A DNA stretch of 64,000 nucleotides, taken from the NCBI GenBank assembly GCA_016719105.1, contig JADKAQ010000001.1, positions 62,001 through 126,000 on the forward strand, given 5' to 3'. Within the stretch, counting starts at the first letter, position 1; each line of letters begins with the position of its first letter. The translations under genes and the position numbers were made by a program. Below, one piece after another: positions 1 through 9,067 of the stretch. A model generated the notes under the pieces. That model did no database searches and was not told the origin of the DNA. It saw only the letters and a program-made list of their open reading frames with translations. Source of the stretch: Gemmatimonadota bacterium. Lineage in GTDB: Bacteria; Gemmatimonadota; Gemmatimonadetes; Gemmatimonadales; Gemmatimonadaceae.

Positions 1-1769
1 CGCGGGCAACTCGATCGCCTACACGCTGACCAAGATCCCGAGCTTCCTCGACCTGCGCCGCAACGCTGATGGCTCGTACCCGGTCAACCCGTTCTACAAC
101 TCCAACCCGTTCCACACGATCGACGCGGTCAAGAACGAGGAGGGCGTCTGGCGCAACATTTCGACGGCCAAGCTCACGTGGGACATTCTCGCGAGCAAGC
201 GCCAGGAGTTGCGCTTCGTCGGGTTTGGCGGAACGGACGTGCTGAACCAGGGCAACAACGTGTACTCGCCGCCGGTGCTGCAGTACGAGCCGCTCGACGG
301 GCTGCCGGGGACGTCGACCGTCGGCAGTGCCTCCAATGTTCAGGCGAACGTGAACCTGAACCTGGTGCATGTGTGGCGCCCGATCACCCGTTGGACGGCG
401 ACCACGCAGCTCGGGACGCAGTATGAGCGCCGCAAGTTACAACGAGTCGCGCTCTTCGGCGCAGAACCTCCTGGGTGGGCTCGAGGTCGTGACGTCGGGG
501 ACGGTGCGCGACCTGTCGGAGACGCGCATCCTCACCGAGGACTTCGGCGTCTTCGGGCAGACCGAGCTCCTGTACAACGATCGCCTGCTGTTGACGGTTG
601 GTGCGCGCGCTGACCGCTCGTCGAACAACGGCGACGTCGGGAAGTTCTATCTCTTTCCCAAGGCCTCGGCGTCGTATCGCCTGCCGCAACTCCTGCCGGG
701 CAAGATCGACGAACTGAAGCTGCGCCTGGCCTATGGCGAGACGGGGAACCAGCCGCTGTATGGCCAGAAGTTCACCGGGCTGGCGTCGTCGAACATCGGG
801 GGGCTTGGCGCCTTCCGCATCGGGACGGGGCTCGGCGCATCGGACGTGCGACCGGAGCGGCAGCGCGAACTCGAGGGCGGTCTCGACCTGGCGATGTTCA
901 ACAACCGGGGAACGCTCGAGCTCACCGGCTTCCAGCGCAACATCTCGGACCTGCTCATCACGCGCACGCTTCCGCCGACCAGCGGCTACTCGTCGGAAGT
1001 GTCGAACGGTGCGGAGATGAAGGTGTGGGGCGTCGAGGTCGCGGGAACACTCACCCCGATCCAGCGCGGAAGCTTCAGCTGGAACACGCGCGTCAACTGG
1101 GGGATGAACCGCAGCGAGATCACCAACCTCCCGGTGCCGGCCTTCTTGTTAGGCACGTTCCAGGTGGGCGCCGTGCGCGTGGAGAAGGGGAAGTCGGCGA
1201 CACAGCTCATCGGCAACGACACGCTGCCGCAGTCGCCGCGGACGCTGTATCCCAGCGGTGTGCTCATGGGCGACGGCAACCCTGATTGGAACGGTGGTTG
1301 GTCAAACGAAGTGCGCTTCGGGCGCTTCTCTGCCTTCGCGCTCCTCGATCGCCAGCAGGGCGGGATGCTCGCCAACGGCACGTGGCGGCACTATGACCTG
1401 GGACAGAACTCGCGCGACTTCGACGATCCGGGCCCGGGCGGTCAGAAGCTGGGCGACTTCCGGCGCAACACGTACCTCGTCGTGACCCGCATCTACTACC
1501 AGGAGACGTCGTACACGAAGCTCCGCGAGCTCACGGTGGGCTACGACATCCCGACCTGGCTGGTGCAGCGCGGGTGGAGCCGTGCCCAGAGTGCGCGCGT
1601 GCAGCTCTCGGGCCGCAACCTGTATTGGTGGACCAACTTCCGCGGTGGCGATCCGGAGGCGGCGAACTTCGGTGCGGGAAACGTCCCCGACGCGGTGCAG
1701 CGCAACCGCGAACTCGCCGCCTATCCGCCCAGCCGTACGTTCTGGCTCAACTTCAACGTGGAGTTCTGA
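1..1769 (+). pseudogene. SusC/RagA TonB-dependent outer-membrane transporter, 3' part, frameshifted
   Basis: This is the C-terminal part of a SusC-type beta-barrel that imports oligomers across the outer membrane with TonB energy and a SusD lipoprotein partner. The 5' end lies outside the window. From base 2 the second reading frame gives barrel sequence (for example NPFYNSNPFHTIDAV and TQYERR). At about 431-435 the homology moves to the third frame (SYNESRSSAQNLLGG), which stays open to the TGA at 1769 and ends LNFNVEF, a typical barrel terminal strand. One extra base near 434 explains the shift. The susD gene starts 3 bases after the stop. Given the intact sequence on both sides, an assembly error is as likely as a true mutation. 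The family call is firm; the substrate is unknown. Confidence 0.85.
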
Positions 1770-1772
1770 TCG

Positions 1773-3164
1773 ATGCGCACACGACACACGACCGCCCTCC
1801 GGCGGATGACGGTGGCGGCGCTCGTCAGCGCGGTCACGCTCTTCAGCGGCTGCAAGGAAATCACGGTTCCCAACTACAACTCGCCGAATGTCGACGGGTT
1901 GCTCAACAATCCGGATGCCGGCACGGTGAACACGGCGGTCATCGGGTTGCTGGTTGGCGCCCGCGGTGGCGTCGGGACCTTCTCGCAGACGCTCGGCATC
2001 TTTGGTCGCGAGATGTACAACCTGGACCAGGCCGAGCCCCGCAACTTCCTCTCGTTCCTGGTGGAGCCGCTGACGCCTGGTGGTTTCGGCACCGACCTCG
2101 GGTGGACCAATACGTATCGCCAGGTGCTGCAGGCCGAAACGATCCTGGGCGCGGTGGAGAAGGTGGGGAACTACACCGCGGCGCAGAAAGAAGGGGTACG
2201 GGGCTTCACCAAGACGTTCGAGGCACTCGCCCTGATGGAGCAGCTACGGGTGCGCGACACCTTCGGCATCGTCCTCGAGGTCGACCCGACGGCTACCAAG
2301 CTTGGGGATTTCGTGACCAAGGATGCTGGCTACACGCGTGCTGCCGCGCTGCTCGATGAGGCGCGGACGCATCTCAACGCAGCGGGAACGAGCTTCGCCT
2401 TCGCGCTCACCAGCGGCTTCACCGGATTCAACACGCCCGTGACGTTCCTGCGCGTGAACCGGGCGCTCAAGGCGCGACTGGAGATCGATCGTGGGCGGTG
2501 GCAAGACGCCCTGACCGCGCTCTCCGAGTCGTTCATCGCGGCCACGCCGGCCACCGCCGCGACGCTCGCTACGGGGGTGTATCACACCTTCAGCACCGCG
2601 TCGGGCGATGCCACCAACCCGATGTTCGACGCCTCGCCGCGCGCACTGGTGGCGCATCCGTCGTTCCTCGCCGACGCGCAGCGGAGGGCGGACAACACCC
2701 CTGACCTGCGCACCGCGAAGGTGGCGATCAGCACCATCACGCTCACGAGCCAAGGCGTGTCGTCCAACCAGCGCCTCAACCTCGTGGCCAGCAATGCTGC
2801 GTCGTATCCGCTCATCCGCAACGAGGAGTTGCTCCTGATGCGGGCCGAGGCGAACGCCAACCTGGGGAATCGCGCCGCGGCGATCGGGGACCTCAATGTG
2901 GTGCGCACAGTGGCCGGCGGGCTGGCGCCGCTCGACGCCAACTTCGCGGGCAACCTGATCGACGAACTGCTGTACAACCGCCGCTACTCGTTGTTCGGGG
3001 AGTACGGCAACCGCTGGGTCGACATGCGGCGCTACGGGCGGTTGGCGCAGCTGCCGAAGTTCGCGCCCACGCACCGCATCTACCCGATCGTGCCGCTACC
3101 GGCCGACGAGTGCAACCAGCGCTCGCCGCAGCCCAAGGGGTGCACGCAGGTGAGCGGGATCTAG
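1773..3164 (+). CDS. SusD/RagB family nutrient-binding outer-membrane lipoprotein
   Basis: Surface lipoprotein that caps the SusC barrel and captures ligand. The 463-residue product begins with a lipoprotein signal (TLFSGC, so Cys would be lipidated) followed by KEITVPNYNSPNVDGL, the usual SusD start. Near the C-terminus it has the SusD helical elements RNEELLLMRAEANANLG and the segment NRWVDMRRYGRL. The ATG lies 3 bases after the SusC stop, so the two are co-transcribed. It is paralogous to the SusD at 60816-62240, with the same ending style (ECNQRSPQPKGC against ECDARRPVGAP). No sugar-binding residue can be assigned, and Gemmatimonadota SusCD pairs often act on peptides or unknown substrates. 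Confidence 0.92.
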   Translation: MRTRHTTALRRMTVAALVSAVTLFSGCKEITVPNYNSPNVDGLLNNPDAGTVNTAVIGLLVGARGGVGTFSQTLGIFGREMYNLDQAEPRNFLSFLVEPLTPGGFGTDLGWTNTYRQVLQAETILGAVEKVGNYTAAQKEGVRGFTKTFEALALMEQLRVRDTFGIVLEVDPTATKLGDFVTKDAGYTRAAALLDEARTHLNAAGTSFAFALTSGFTGFNTPVTFLRVNRALKARLEIDRGRWQDALTALSESFIAATPATAATLATGVYHTFSTASGDATNPMFDASPRALVAHPSFLADAQRRADNTPDLRTAKVAISTITLTSQGVSSNQRLNLVASNAASYPLIRNEELLLMRAEANANLGNRAAAIGDLNVVRTVAGGLAPLDANFAGNLIDELLYNRRYSLFGEYGNRWVDMRRYGRLAQLPKFAPTHRIYPIVPLPADECNQRSPQPKGCTQVSGI

Positions 3165-3218
3165 CGCGGTCGGCGCCTAACGGCTCGACCGCCCACGCCA
3201 CGCGTTCGGTGGCGTGAA

Positions 3219-3276
3219 CGAGGGAGGCATTGTCCGATGCAGCGCCGCGGCGCAGCTTTGGGCGATGCCTCCCTCG
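3219..3276. repeat. 12-bp inverted repeat around the yeiH start, with an inner palindrome
   Basis: CGAGGGAGGCAT at 3219-3230 is the exact reverse complement of ATGCCTCCCTCG at 3265-3276. The 34-base loop contains another perfect palindrome, GCGCCGCGGCGC. The right arm includes the ATG at 3265, so in RNA the stem would bury that start codon. It could be a translational switch, a regulator site, or just a GC-rich coincidence if translation starts at the GTG at 3214. Confidence 0.6.
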
Positions 3277-4296
3277 GCGCTTCCCCGACTCATCTCCCCC
3301 ATCCCCGGCGTCGTCGTGACGGCAGCCCTCGGCGGGGTGGCGGTGGTGAGCGCACGGTGGCTGAGCGGGGAGTTGCCACGGGTGGGGATCGACGCCGTGG
3401 TCCTGGCGATCCTCCTGGGGATCGCGGTGCGCGCGCTCTGGCACCCGCCGGCCTGGGCCCACGACGGGATCGCGCTGGCAGCCAAGCAGTTGCTCGAGGT
3501 GGCGATCGTCCTCCTGGGATTCGCGACCGACGTGCGCTGGATGGCGCGTGCGGGCGGGGTGCTCGCCTCGGCCATCGTGGTGACGACCATCCTCGCGTTA
3601 GGCGTGGGGCTGCTGTGGGGGCGCCTGTTCGGATTGCCACGGTCGCATGCCCTGCTCGTGGCCTCGGGCAACGCCATCTGCGGCAACTCGGCGATCGCCG
3701 CCGTGGCGTCGGTGATCGGTGCCAAGCGCGAGGAGACGGCGTCGGCGGTGGCGTACACGGCCATCCTCAGCCTGGCCCTCGTCCTCGTCCTCCCGTTCGT
3801 GCGCGCCTGGCTTGCCCTGGACGACCTGTCGTACGGCGTGGCGACCGGCCTCACGGTGTATGCGGTGCCGCAGGTGCTGGCAGCCGCCTATCCCGTGAGC
3901 GTGCAGGCCGGGCAAGTGGGGACGGTGGTCAAGCTCGTGCGCGTCCTCATGCTCATTCCACTCGTCACCATCGTCTCGCTGCTGGAGCGCAAGGTGGCGC
4001 ACCACGCGGAAGCCGTCGTCCCCTGGGGGCGTGTGGTGCCGTGGTATGTGATGGGCTTCCTGGTGGCGACCGTGTTGCGATCGAGCGAAGTCGTCCCTCC
4101 CTTCGTGTCCGTGGGGGCGCAGCAGGGGTCGCACCTGCTCACCGTGATCTCGATGGCGGCGCTTGGTCTTGGGGTGGAGGTAGAACTCCTGCGGCGGGTG
4201 GGGTGGCGAACGGCGGCGACGGCGACAGTTTCCCTGCTCTCGCTCTGCGCGCTGGCCGCGGTGGTAGTGATGTGGCTCCCGACCACGGCTCCGTGA
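3265..4296 (+). CDS. yeiH: YeiH/UPF0324 family membrane protein, putative sulfate/anion exporter
   Basis: Polytopic inner-membrane protein of the Cons_hypoth698 family. It has about ten hydrophobic segments and the family hallmark GNAICGNSAIAAVASVIGA, followed by KREETASAVAYTAI. From the ATG at 3265 it has 343 residues, near the family norm. An in-frame GTG at 3214 would add 17 residues that do not look conserved. I prefer 3265 because about 15 residues normally precede the PGV segment, but neither start has a strong ribosome binding site. Family members have been linked to sulfate or sulfonate-derived anion export and cysteine-related regulation; transport direction is not proven. The sulfite/sulfane dehydrogenase genes just downstream support a sulfur role by context. 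Confidence 0.82.
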   Translation: MPPSALPRLISPIPGVVVTAALGGVAVVSARWLSGELPRVGIDAVVLAILLGIAVRALWHPPAWAHDGIALAAKQLLEVAIVLLGFATDVRWMARAGGVLASAIVVTTILALGVGLLWGRLFGLPRSHALLVASGNAICGNSAIAAVASVIGAKREETASAVAYTAILSLALVLVLPFVRAWLALDDLSYGVATGLTVYAVPQVLAAAYPVSVQAGQVGTVVKLVRVLMLIPLVTIVSLLERKVAHHAEAVVPWGRVVPWYVMGFLVATVLRSSEVVPPFVSVGAQQGSHLLTVISMAALGLGVEVELLRRVGWRTAATATVSLLSLCALAAVVVMWLPTTAP

Positions 4297-4422
4297 CTCG
4301 GGACTGTCGCGCGATTCGATCCGTCGCACGTACGCTCGCAAGCTCGCTCGTCTGTTCGCTCAACTGTCCGCCCGTGTGAACGCGCACTGCGCGTGACCGA
4401 CACCCTTTGCAGGAGGATGGAC

Positions 4423-5769
4423 GTGGACCCAACGGCGCACCCCTCAGTTGACGCCGAGCCTAACGATCCGCCCGTCGTCGCGTCGCAAGAGGCGCGCCGC
4501 GCCCCGGAACGCGTGAGTCGTCGTGCCCTCCTGGCGGGGGCCGCCGGGGCGGTCGGTGGGGCGATCGTCGTCTCGATTCCGACCGCGGCCATCGGGCAAT
4601 CGGGGGCGCCGACGGCGGCGCCGGCACCATCGCCAGCCGCAACACCCGCCGGCGATGCCCCCGCCTCGCTCCTTGGCACCCCGACCACGCCGCAGGGCGC
4701 CAGGGCGGCGGCCGTGAACCCGTCGCGCGTTCCCGTGGGGCAGGTGACCGGGAGTTCGCGCGCGCCACTCGGCGATCTCACCGGGACCATCACCCCGTCG
4801 GACCTGCACTTCGAGCGGCACCATGCCGGGGTCCCCGCGCTGGATGCGTCCACGCATCGCCTGCTCATTCACGGTCTCGTCGAACGCCCCACCGAGTTCA
4901 GCGTCGAGGAGATTCGCCGCCTGCCGCAGGTCACGCGCACGTACTTCATCGAGTGCTCGGGGAACGGACGCGCCCCCTTCAAGGATCCCAAGCCGAACCT
5001 CACCGCGCAGGCGGTGGCCGGGATGACGAGCAATACCGAGTGGACCGGCGTCCCGCTTGCCACCCTCTTTCGCGAGGTTGGGGTCAAGGACGAGGCACAG
5101 TGGTTCCTCGCCGAGGGGGCCGATGCCTGTCGCATGACGCGCTCGGTCCCCGTCGCCAAGGGGTGGGAGGACGCGATGATCGTCTGGGCGCAAAACGGTG
5201 AACCGCTGCGCCCGGCGCAGGGCTATCCGTTGCGCCTGCTCCTCCCCGGGTGGGAGGGGAACATCTCGATGAAATGGCTGCGACGCCTCGAACTGGGGAC
5301 GGAGCCCTGGATGACGCGCTGGGAGACGTCGGTCTACACCGATCCGCTCCTGGGCGGCAAGGCGCGGCAATTCAGCTTCGTTCAGGATGCCAAGTCGATC
5401 ATTACGTCGCCGTCGCATCCCGACGTGATCAACGCGCGCGGGTGGCGGCCGATATCCGGGCTCGCGTGGTCGGGGCGAGGGCGCATCGCGCGCGTGGAGG
5501 TGAGCACCGACGGCGGCACGACCTGGCACGACGCGGAGTTGAGCGGGACGCCGCAGCCCAAGGCCCACGTGCGCTTCCAGTACATGTGGAAGTGGGAGGG
5601 GGAGGAGGCGACGCTCCTCAGTCGAGCCACCGACGAGACGGGGTACGTGCAGCCGACGCGGTCGCAGTTGATCGCGGTGCGCGGCGCCGGCACGGACTAC
5701 CACTTCAATGCTATCGCCGGTTGGCGCGTGCAACGCGACGGCGCCGTCTTCTACCACGGGACCACCTGA
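4423..5769 (+). CDS. soxC: SoxC-like molybdopterin sulfite/sulfane dehydrogenase subunit
   Basis: Periplasmic molybdenum-cofactor enzyme of the sulfite oxidase family, oxidising sulfite or protein-bound sulfane sulfur and passing electrons to a cytochrome c. It has a Tat signal (SRRALLAGAAGAVGG), an oxidoreductase domain with the molybdenum-ligand cysteine in YFIECSGNGR, and a Mo-co dimerisation domain ending near RSQLIAVRGAGTDYHFNA. The stretch ETSVYTDPLLGGKARQFSF resembles SoxC more than plant-type sulfite oxidases. AGGAGG at 4411-4416 touches an ATG at 4417, so the GTG at 4423, six bases away, is the better start (448 residues). Its stop overlaps the next ATG (TGATG). No soxXYZAB genes are in the window, so a SorA-like sulfite dehydrogenase role is the alternative. 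Confidence 0.88.
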   Translation: MDPTAHPSVDAEPNDPPVVASQEARRAPERVSRRALLAGAAGAVGGAIVVSIPTAAIGQSGAPTAAPAPSPAATPAGDAPASLLGTPTTPQGARAAAVNPSRVPVGQVTGSSRAPLGDLTGTITPSDLHFERHHAGVPALDASTHRLLIHGLVERPTEFSVEEIRRLPQVTRTYFIECSGNGRAPFKDPKPNLTAQAVAGMTSNTEWTGVPLATLFREVGVKDEAQWFLAEGADACRMTRSVPVAKGWEDAMIVWAQNGEPLRPAQGYPLRLLLPGWEGNISMKWLRRLELGTEPWMTRWETSVYTDPLLGGKARQFSFVQDAKSIITSPSHPDVINARGWRPISGLAWSGRGRIARVEVSTDGGTTWHDAELSGTPQPKAHVRFQYMWKWEGEEATLLSRATDETGYVQPTRSQLIAVRGAGTDYHFNAIAGWRVQRDGAVFYHGTT

Positions 5770-6419
5770 TGCGCCGCGACCTCATCACGGTAGTGTTGCT
5801 CCTGGCGGGGACCGCCTGCGGTGGCGCGGGGAGTGGAACCTCGGCCAGCGCCGGCAGCACCGTTCCCGCAACCTTCGAGCGCTACGATGCCGGTGCCGTG
5901 GCCGGCGGTCCGGGGGCGGGAACTCGCTATGCTTTCGGCCGTCAGCCGAGCGACTCACTCCTCGGCGCCTGGGACACCGACGTTGGGAAGAACGGGGCCG
6001 AACTGCCGCCCGGGAAGGGGAGCGTCGCGCAGGGGGCGACGCTGTATGCCGCGTCGTGCGCGTCGTGCCACGGTGTCGGAGGCGTCGGTGGCATCTCTCC
6101 GAATCCCGCCCTGGTCGGCCGGGACTCGAGCGCCGAAGGGTTCCGCTTTGCAGACGACCCCAAGCTCGTGAAGACGATCGGCAACTACTGGCCGTACGCG
6201 ACGACGATCTTCGACTACGTGAAGCGGGCGATGCCCCACGCCAACCCCGGGTCGCTGACCAACGACGAGGTCTACGCCCTCACCGCATACCTCCTCTCGG
6301 CCAACGGGATCGTCCCCGACAGCGCGACGCTCGACGCGGCGGCGCTACGCGAGGTGAAGATGCCCTACCGGGACCGATTCGTCCCGGATGAGCGAAAGGG
6401 GGGGGCTGAGGTCAAATAG
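5769..6419 (+). CDS. SoxD-like c-type cytochrome lipoprotein, electron acceptor of the SoxC partner
   Basis: A 216-residue exported cytochrome c. The N-terminus is a lipoprotein signal (LLLAGTACGG). One haem site, CASCH, sits in a class I cytochrome domain, and the region around RAMPHANPGSLTNDEVYAL supplies the distal Met ligand (RAMPH). The start overlaps the soxC stop, so the two proteins are made together and form the dehydrogenase/cytochrome pair. Classical SoxD has two haem domains and is about 350-400 residues; this one has a single haem domain, more like SorB or a shortened SoxD. Haem attachment would depend on the ccm operon at 19372-25354. Confidence 0.85.
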   Translation: MRRDLITVVLLLAGTACGGAGSGTSASAGSTVPATFERYDAGAVAGGPGAGTRYAFGRQPSDSLLGAWDTDVGKNGAELPPGKGSVAQGATLYAASCASCHGVGGVGGISPNPALVGRDSSAEGFRFADDPKLVKTIGNYWPYATTIFDYVKRAMPHANPGSLTNDEVYALTAYLLSANGIVPDSATLDAAALREVKMPYRDRFVPDERKGGAEVK

Positions 6420-6474
6420 TCCGTACGCGGCGAAGGGAAGGGGGAAACGGGGCGATTCTCCGGCCCGGGCGGTA

Positions 6475-6530
6475 TTGACGATCGCTATATAACCACTTAG
6501 TTATATGCTCAGTCCCTAGACCGAGCATAT
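6475..6530 (+). promoter_or_regulatory. Promoter and ArsR-type operator of the efflux operon
   Basis: This AT-rich island sits in GC-rich surroundings. TTGACG at 6475-6480 looks like a -35 element. ATATAAC (6487-6493) and GTTATAT (6500-6506) form a perfect 7-bp inverted repeat, the shape of an ArsR/SmtB operator. A second inverted repeat, ATATGCTC (6503-6510) with GAGCATAT (6523-6530), runs into the ATG at 6529. The reverse complement of the first operator matches a site before the arsR gene (13373-13396) at 18 of 21 core positions. Repression by that ArsR is an inference from this match. Confidence 0.7.
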
Positions 6531-7992
6531 GACGCGATTCTCTCCTTCTCGTATCCGGGCCGCCGCGACCGCCCTCGCCACCCTCGTGGCACCGGCGGCC
6601 CTTGCCGCGCAGGCGACGATGGCCGCCCAGGCGACCGGAAGCGCGATGTCGGTATCACTCCCGGAGTCGGCCGCACAAGCGCGGCTCTCCCTCGGAGACG
6701 CCCTCGATCGCGCCGATCGATCCGCGTACGGCAACCGCGCCCAGGGGGCGATGGCCCGCGCCCAACGGGCGCAGGCGATCGCTCCGCTCAAGGGCATCCT
6801 GCCGAGCGTGCGCTTCGACGCTGGCTTCATGCGCACGACCGATCCGATCGGCGCGTTCGGCACCACGCTGCGCCAACGCACCATCACCCAGCAGGACTTC
6901 GATCCACGCCGACTCAACTACCCGGCGGCGACGAACAACTACACCGGGGCGATGGTGCTCGAGCAGCCCCTGTTCAACGCGGACGCCCTTGTGGGACGTG
7001 GCGCGGCCACGCACGCTGGTGATGCGGCGCGCGCCAGCGCCGACTGGGCGTCGATCGCCACACGCGTCGACGTAATCCGTGCCTACTTTGGCGCCGTGCT
7101 CGCGACCGAGAAGGTCGAGATGCTGGAAACCGCGGTCCGCGCGGCTCGCGCCCACGTGAAGCAGGCGGATGAGATGTCGAAGAACGGACTCGTCACGCCG
7201 TCCGACGCGCTCCTCGCGTCGGTGAAGGCGGGCGAGGTCGAGACACTCCTCATCGAGGCGCAGGGCGACGTGCTCAACGCACGCCTCGGCCTGGCCACGC
7301 TCCTCGGCACGCCGGGCGACAGTGTCTGGCAGCTGCCGGCGGGACTTCCCGCCAGCGACGCCCTGCGCGCGCTGGCGCGTGAGGCGCTCGACGCGTCGCC
7401 CCGCGACGCGCGCGCCGACGTCGACGCCGCGCGTGCGGGCGCCGATGCGGCGGGCGCCGATGCACGGCGCGCCCGCGCACTCTACCTCCCTCGCCTGAAC
7501 GGCTTTGCGCGCTACGACTGGAATTCGGCGCTGCGTCCGTTTGGGGGCGACAACAACTGGACGGTCGGGGTGATGGCGTCGTGGTCGCCGTTCGCCGGCG
7601 CGTCGGAGCTGGGTGACGTCCGCGCCACGGCCAGCCGCCGAGAGGCGGCCGAGGCGATGCGCGACGGTGCCGAGGCGAAGGCAAGCCTGGAAATGCAGCA
7701 GAGCGCCACGGCCCTTCGCACGGCGCTGGCGCGTCTCGAGATCGCCGAGCGCGCGGTGAAGCAGGCCACCGATGCGCACCGGATTGTCGGGCGCAAGTAC
7801 GCGGGCGGACTCGCCCCCGTGGTGGAACTGCTCGACGCCGCCGCGATCGAAACGCAGACCCGGTTGGGGCACGCGGGGGCGCGCTATGCGCTCCTCGTCG
7901 GCACCGCCGAACGGCGCAAGGCGCTCGGGCTCGACCCGGCCGCCCTGCGTACTCTCGACAGCGCGCCGATCGTGGCGCGCGCCGAACCGTAA
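6529..7992 (+). CDS. TolC-like outer-membrane efflux protein
   Basis: Outer-membrane channel of a tripartite efflux pump. The 487-residue product has a signal peptide (ATLVAPAALAAQA) and two long alpha-helical repeat regions of the OEP family (around EKVEMLETAVRAARAHVKQ and LARLEIAERAVKQATDAHR). The segment GLAPVVELLDAAAIETQTRL corresponds to the conserved end of the second coiled-coil pair. It is first in a co-directional cluster with the adaptor and RND genes, which follow after short gaps. The start codon lies inside an inverted repeat, so regulation may act on both transcription and translation. The TolC family is clear; the substrate is unknown. Confidence 0.88.
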   Translation: MTRFSPSRIRAAATALATLVAPAALAAQATMAAQATGSAMSVSLPESAAQARLSLGDALDRADRSAYGNRAQGAMARAQRAQAIAPLKGILPSVRFDAGFMRTTDPIGAFGTTLRQRTITQQDFDPRRLNYPAATNNYTGAMVLEQPLFNADALVGRGAATHAGDAARASADWASIATRVDVIRAYFGAVLATEKVEMLETAVRAARAHVKQADEMSKNGLVTPSDALLASVKAGEVETLLIEAQGDVLNARLGLATLLGTPGDSVWQLPAGLPASDALRALAREALDASPRDARADVDAARAGADAAGADARRARALYLPRLNGFARYDWNSALRPFGGDNNWTVGVMASWSPFAGASELGDVRATASRREAAEAMRDGAEAKASLEMQQSATALRTALARLEIAERAVKQATDAHRIVGRKYAGGLAPVVELLDAAAIETQTRLGHAGARYALLVGTAERRKALGLDPAALRTLDSAPIVARAEP

Positions 7993-8028
7993 CAGTCCAC
8001 ACACCCAACCGGTCCACGGAGACTCGTT

Positions 8029-9063
8029 ATGCAGGTATTGAAGGTGACGGTGCTGGCGTCGACTGCCCTGGCGCTCGCGGCGTGCGGTGGCGCCCCGGAA
8101 CACAGCGCGGTCCGCGAAGCGGCCGCCGCGCAGCCGGTCGGCACGCCGTACGCGATGCGCGACACGACGGTGGTGGCGACGCAGGAAGCGACGGCGATCG
8201 CCGAGCCGTTCGCGCAGGCGACGGTGAGCACGAAGCTGATGGGGACGGTGATCGCCGTCCTCGTGAAGGAAGGCGATCGCGTGGCAACGGGACAGCCGTT
8301 GGTGCGCATCGATGCCCGCGACCTGGATGCGAAGCGACAGCAGGTGCAAGCGGGGATCGCCAGCGCCGAGGCGATGCATCGTGAGGCCGAGCTGATGGCG
8401 GCGCGCATGCGCGCCCTGTACGCCGACAGCGCCGCCCCCAAGGCGCAGCTCGACGCGGCCGAAGCCGGGCTCGCCCGGGCGACGGCCGGAGTCTCGGCGG
8501 CGCGCGCGGGAGAGGCGGAGATCAACGCGATCTCCGGCTACGCCGTGGTGCGCGCCCCGTTTGCCGGCACGGTCACACAGCGCTTCGTTGATGCGGGGGC
8601 CTTCGCCGCCCCCGGGGCGCCGCTCGTGACGGTGCAGGACAACAGCACGCTGCGCATCGCGGCGACGGTTGCCCCCGAGGTGGCGGCCGGCGTGAAGCGC
8701 GGTGCCTCGGTCACGGTGACGGTCGAAGGGGTGGAGGCCGCCGCGACGGTCGAGGGTGTCGTCCCTGCACCTGGCGGAAGCCTCTACACGGTCAATGCCA
8801 TCGTGAAGAACCGCGACGGCAAGCTGTTGGCCGGTGGCGCCTCACGCCTGCGAGTAGGGACGGGGACGCGGCAGATGCTGCTGGTCCCGTCCTCGGCGCT
8901 GCGTCGCGAGGGCGACCTGACCGGGGTGACGGTGGCGAGCGGCGGCGTGACCACCACGCGCTGGATCCGCACCGGGGCGCTTGTCGGCGACCGGATCGAG
9001 GTCCTGGCCGGGCTCGCCGCCGGCGACACCGTGTACGTGCCTAACGCGCCGGTCAAGGAGTAG
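8029..9063 (+). CDS. RND efflux periplasmic adaptor lipoprotein (membrane fusion protein)
   Basis: Adaptor joining the inner-membrane RND pump to the TolC channel. The 344-residue product starts with a lipoprotein signal (ALALAACGG). It has a biotinyl-lipoyl half-motif (GTVIAVLVKEGDRVATGQPL), a short helical hairpin (about residues 95-160), the second lipoyl half (VVRAPFAGTVTQRFVDAGA), a beta-barrel domain and a membrane-proximal domain ending LAAGDTVYVPNAP. It begins 36 bases after the TolC gene, and the RND gene follows 4 bases after its stop, a typical pump operon. The hairpin is short, as in adaptors of heavy-metal or small-substrate RND systems, but length alone does not fix the substrate. 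Confidence 0.9.
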   Translation: MQVLKVTVLASTALALAACGGAPEHSAVREAAAAQPVGTPYAMRDTTVVATQEATAIAEPFAQATVSTKLMGTVIAVLVKEGDRVATGQPLVRIDARDLDAKRQQVQAGIASAEAMHREAELMAARMRALYADSAAPKAQLDAAEAGLARATAGVSAARAGEAEINAISGYAVVRAPFAGTVTQRFVDAGAFAAPGAPLVTVQDNSTLRIAATVAPEVAAGVKRGASVTVTVEGVEAAATVEGVVPAPGGSLYTVNAIVKNRDGKLLAGGASRLRVGTGTRQMLLVPSSALRREGDLTGVTVASGGVTTTRWIRTGALVGDRIEVLAGLAAGDTVYVPNAPVKE

Positions 9064-9067
9064 GGTC

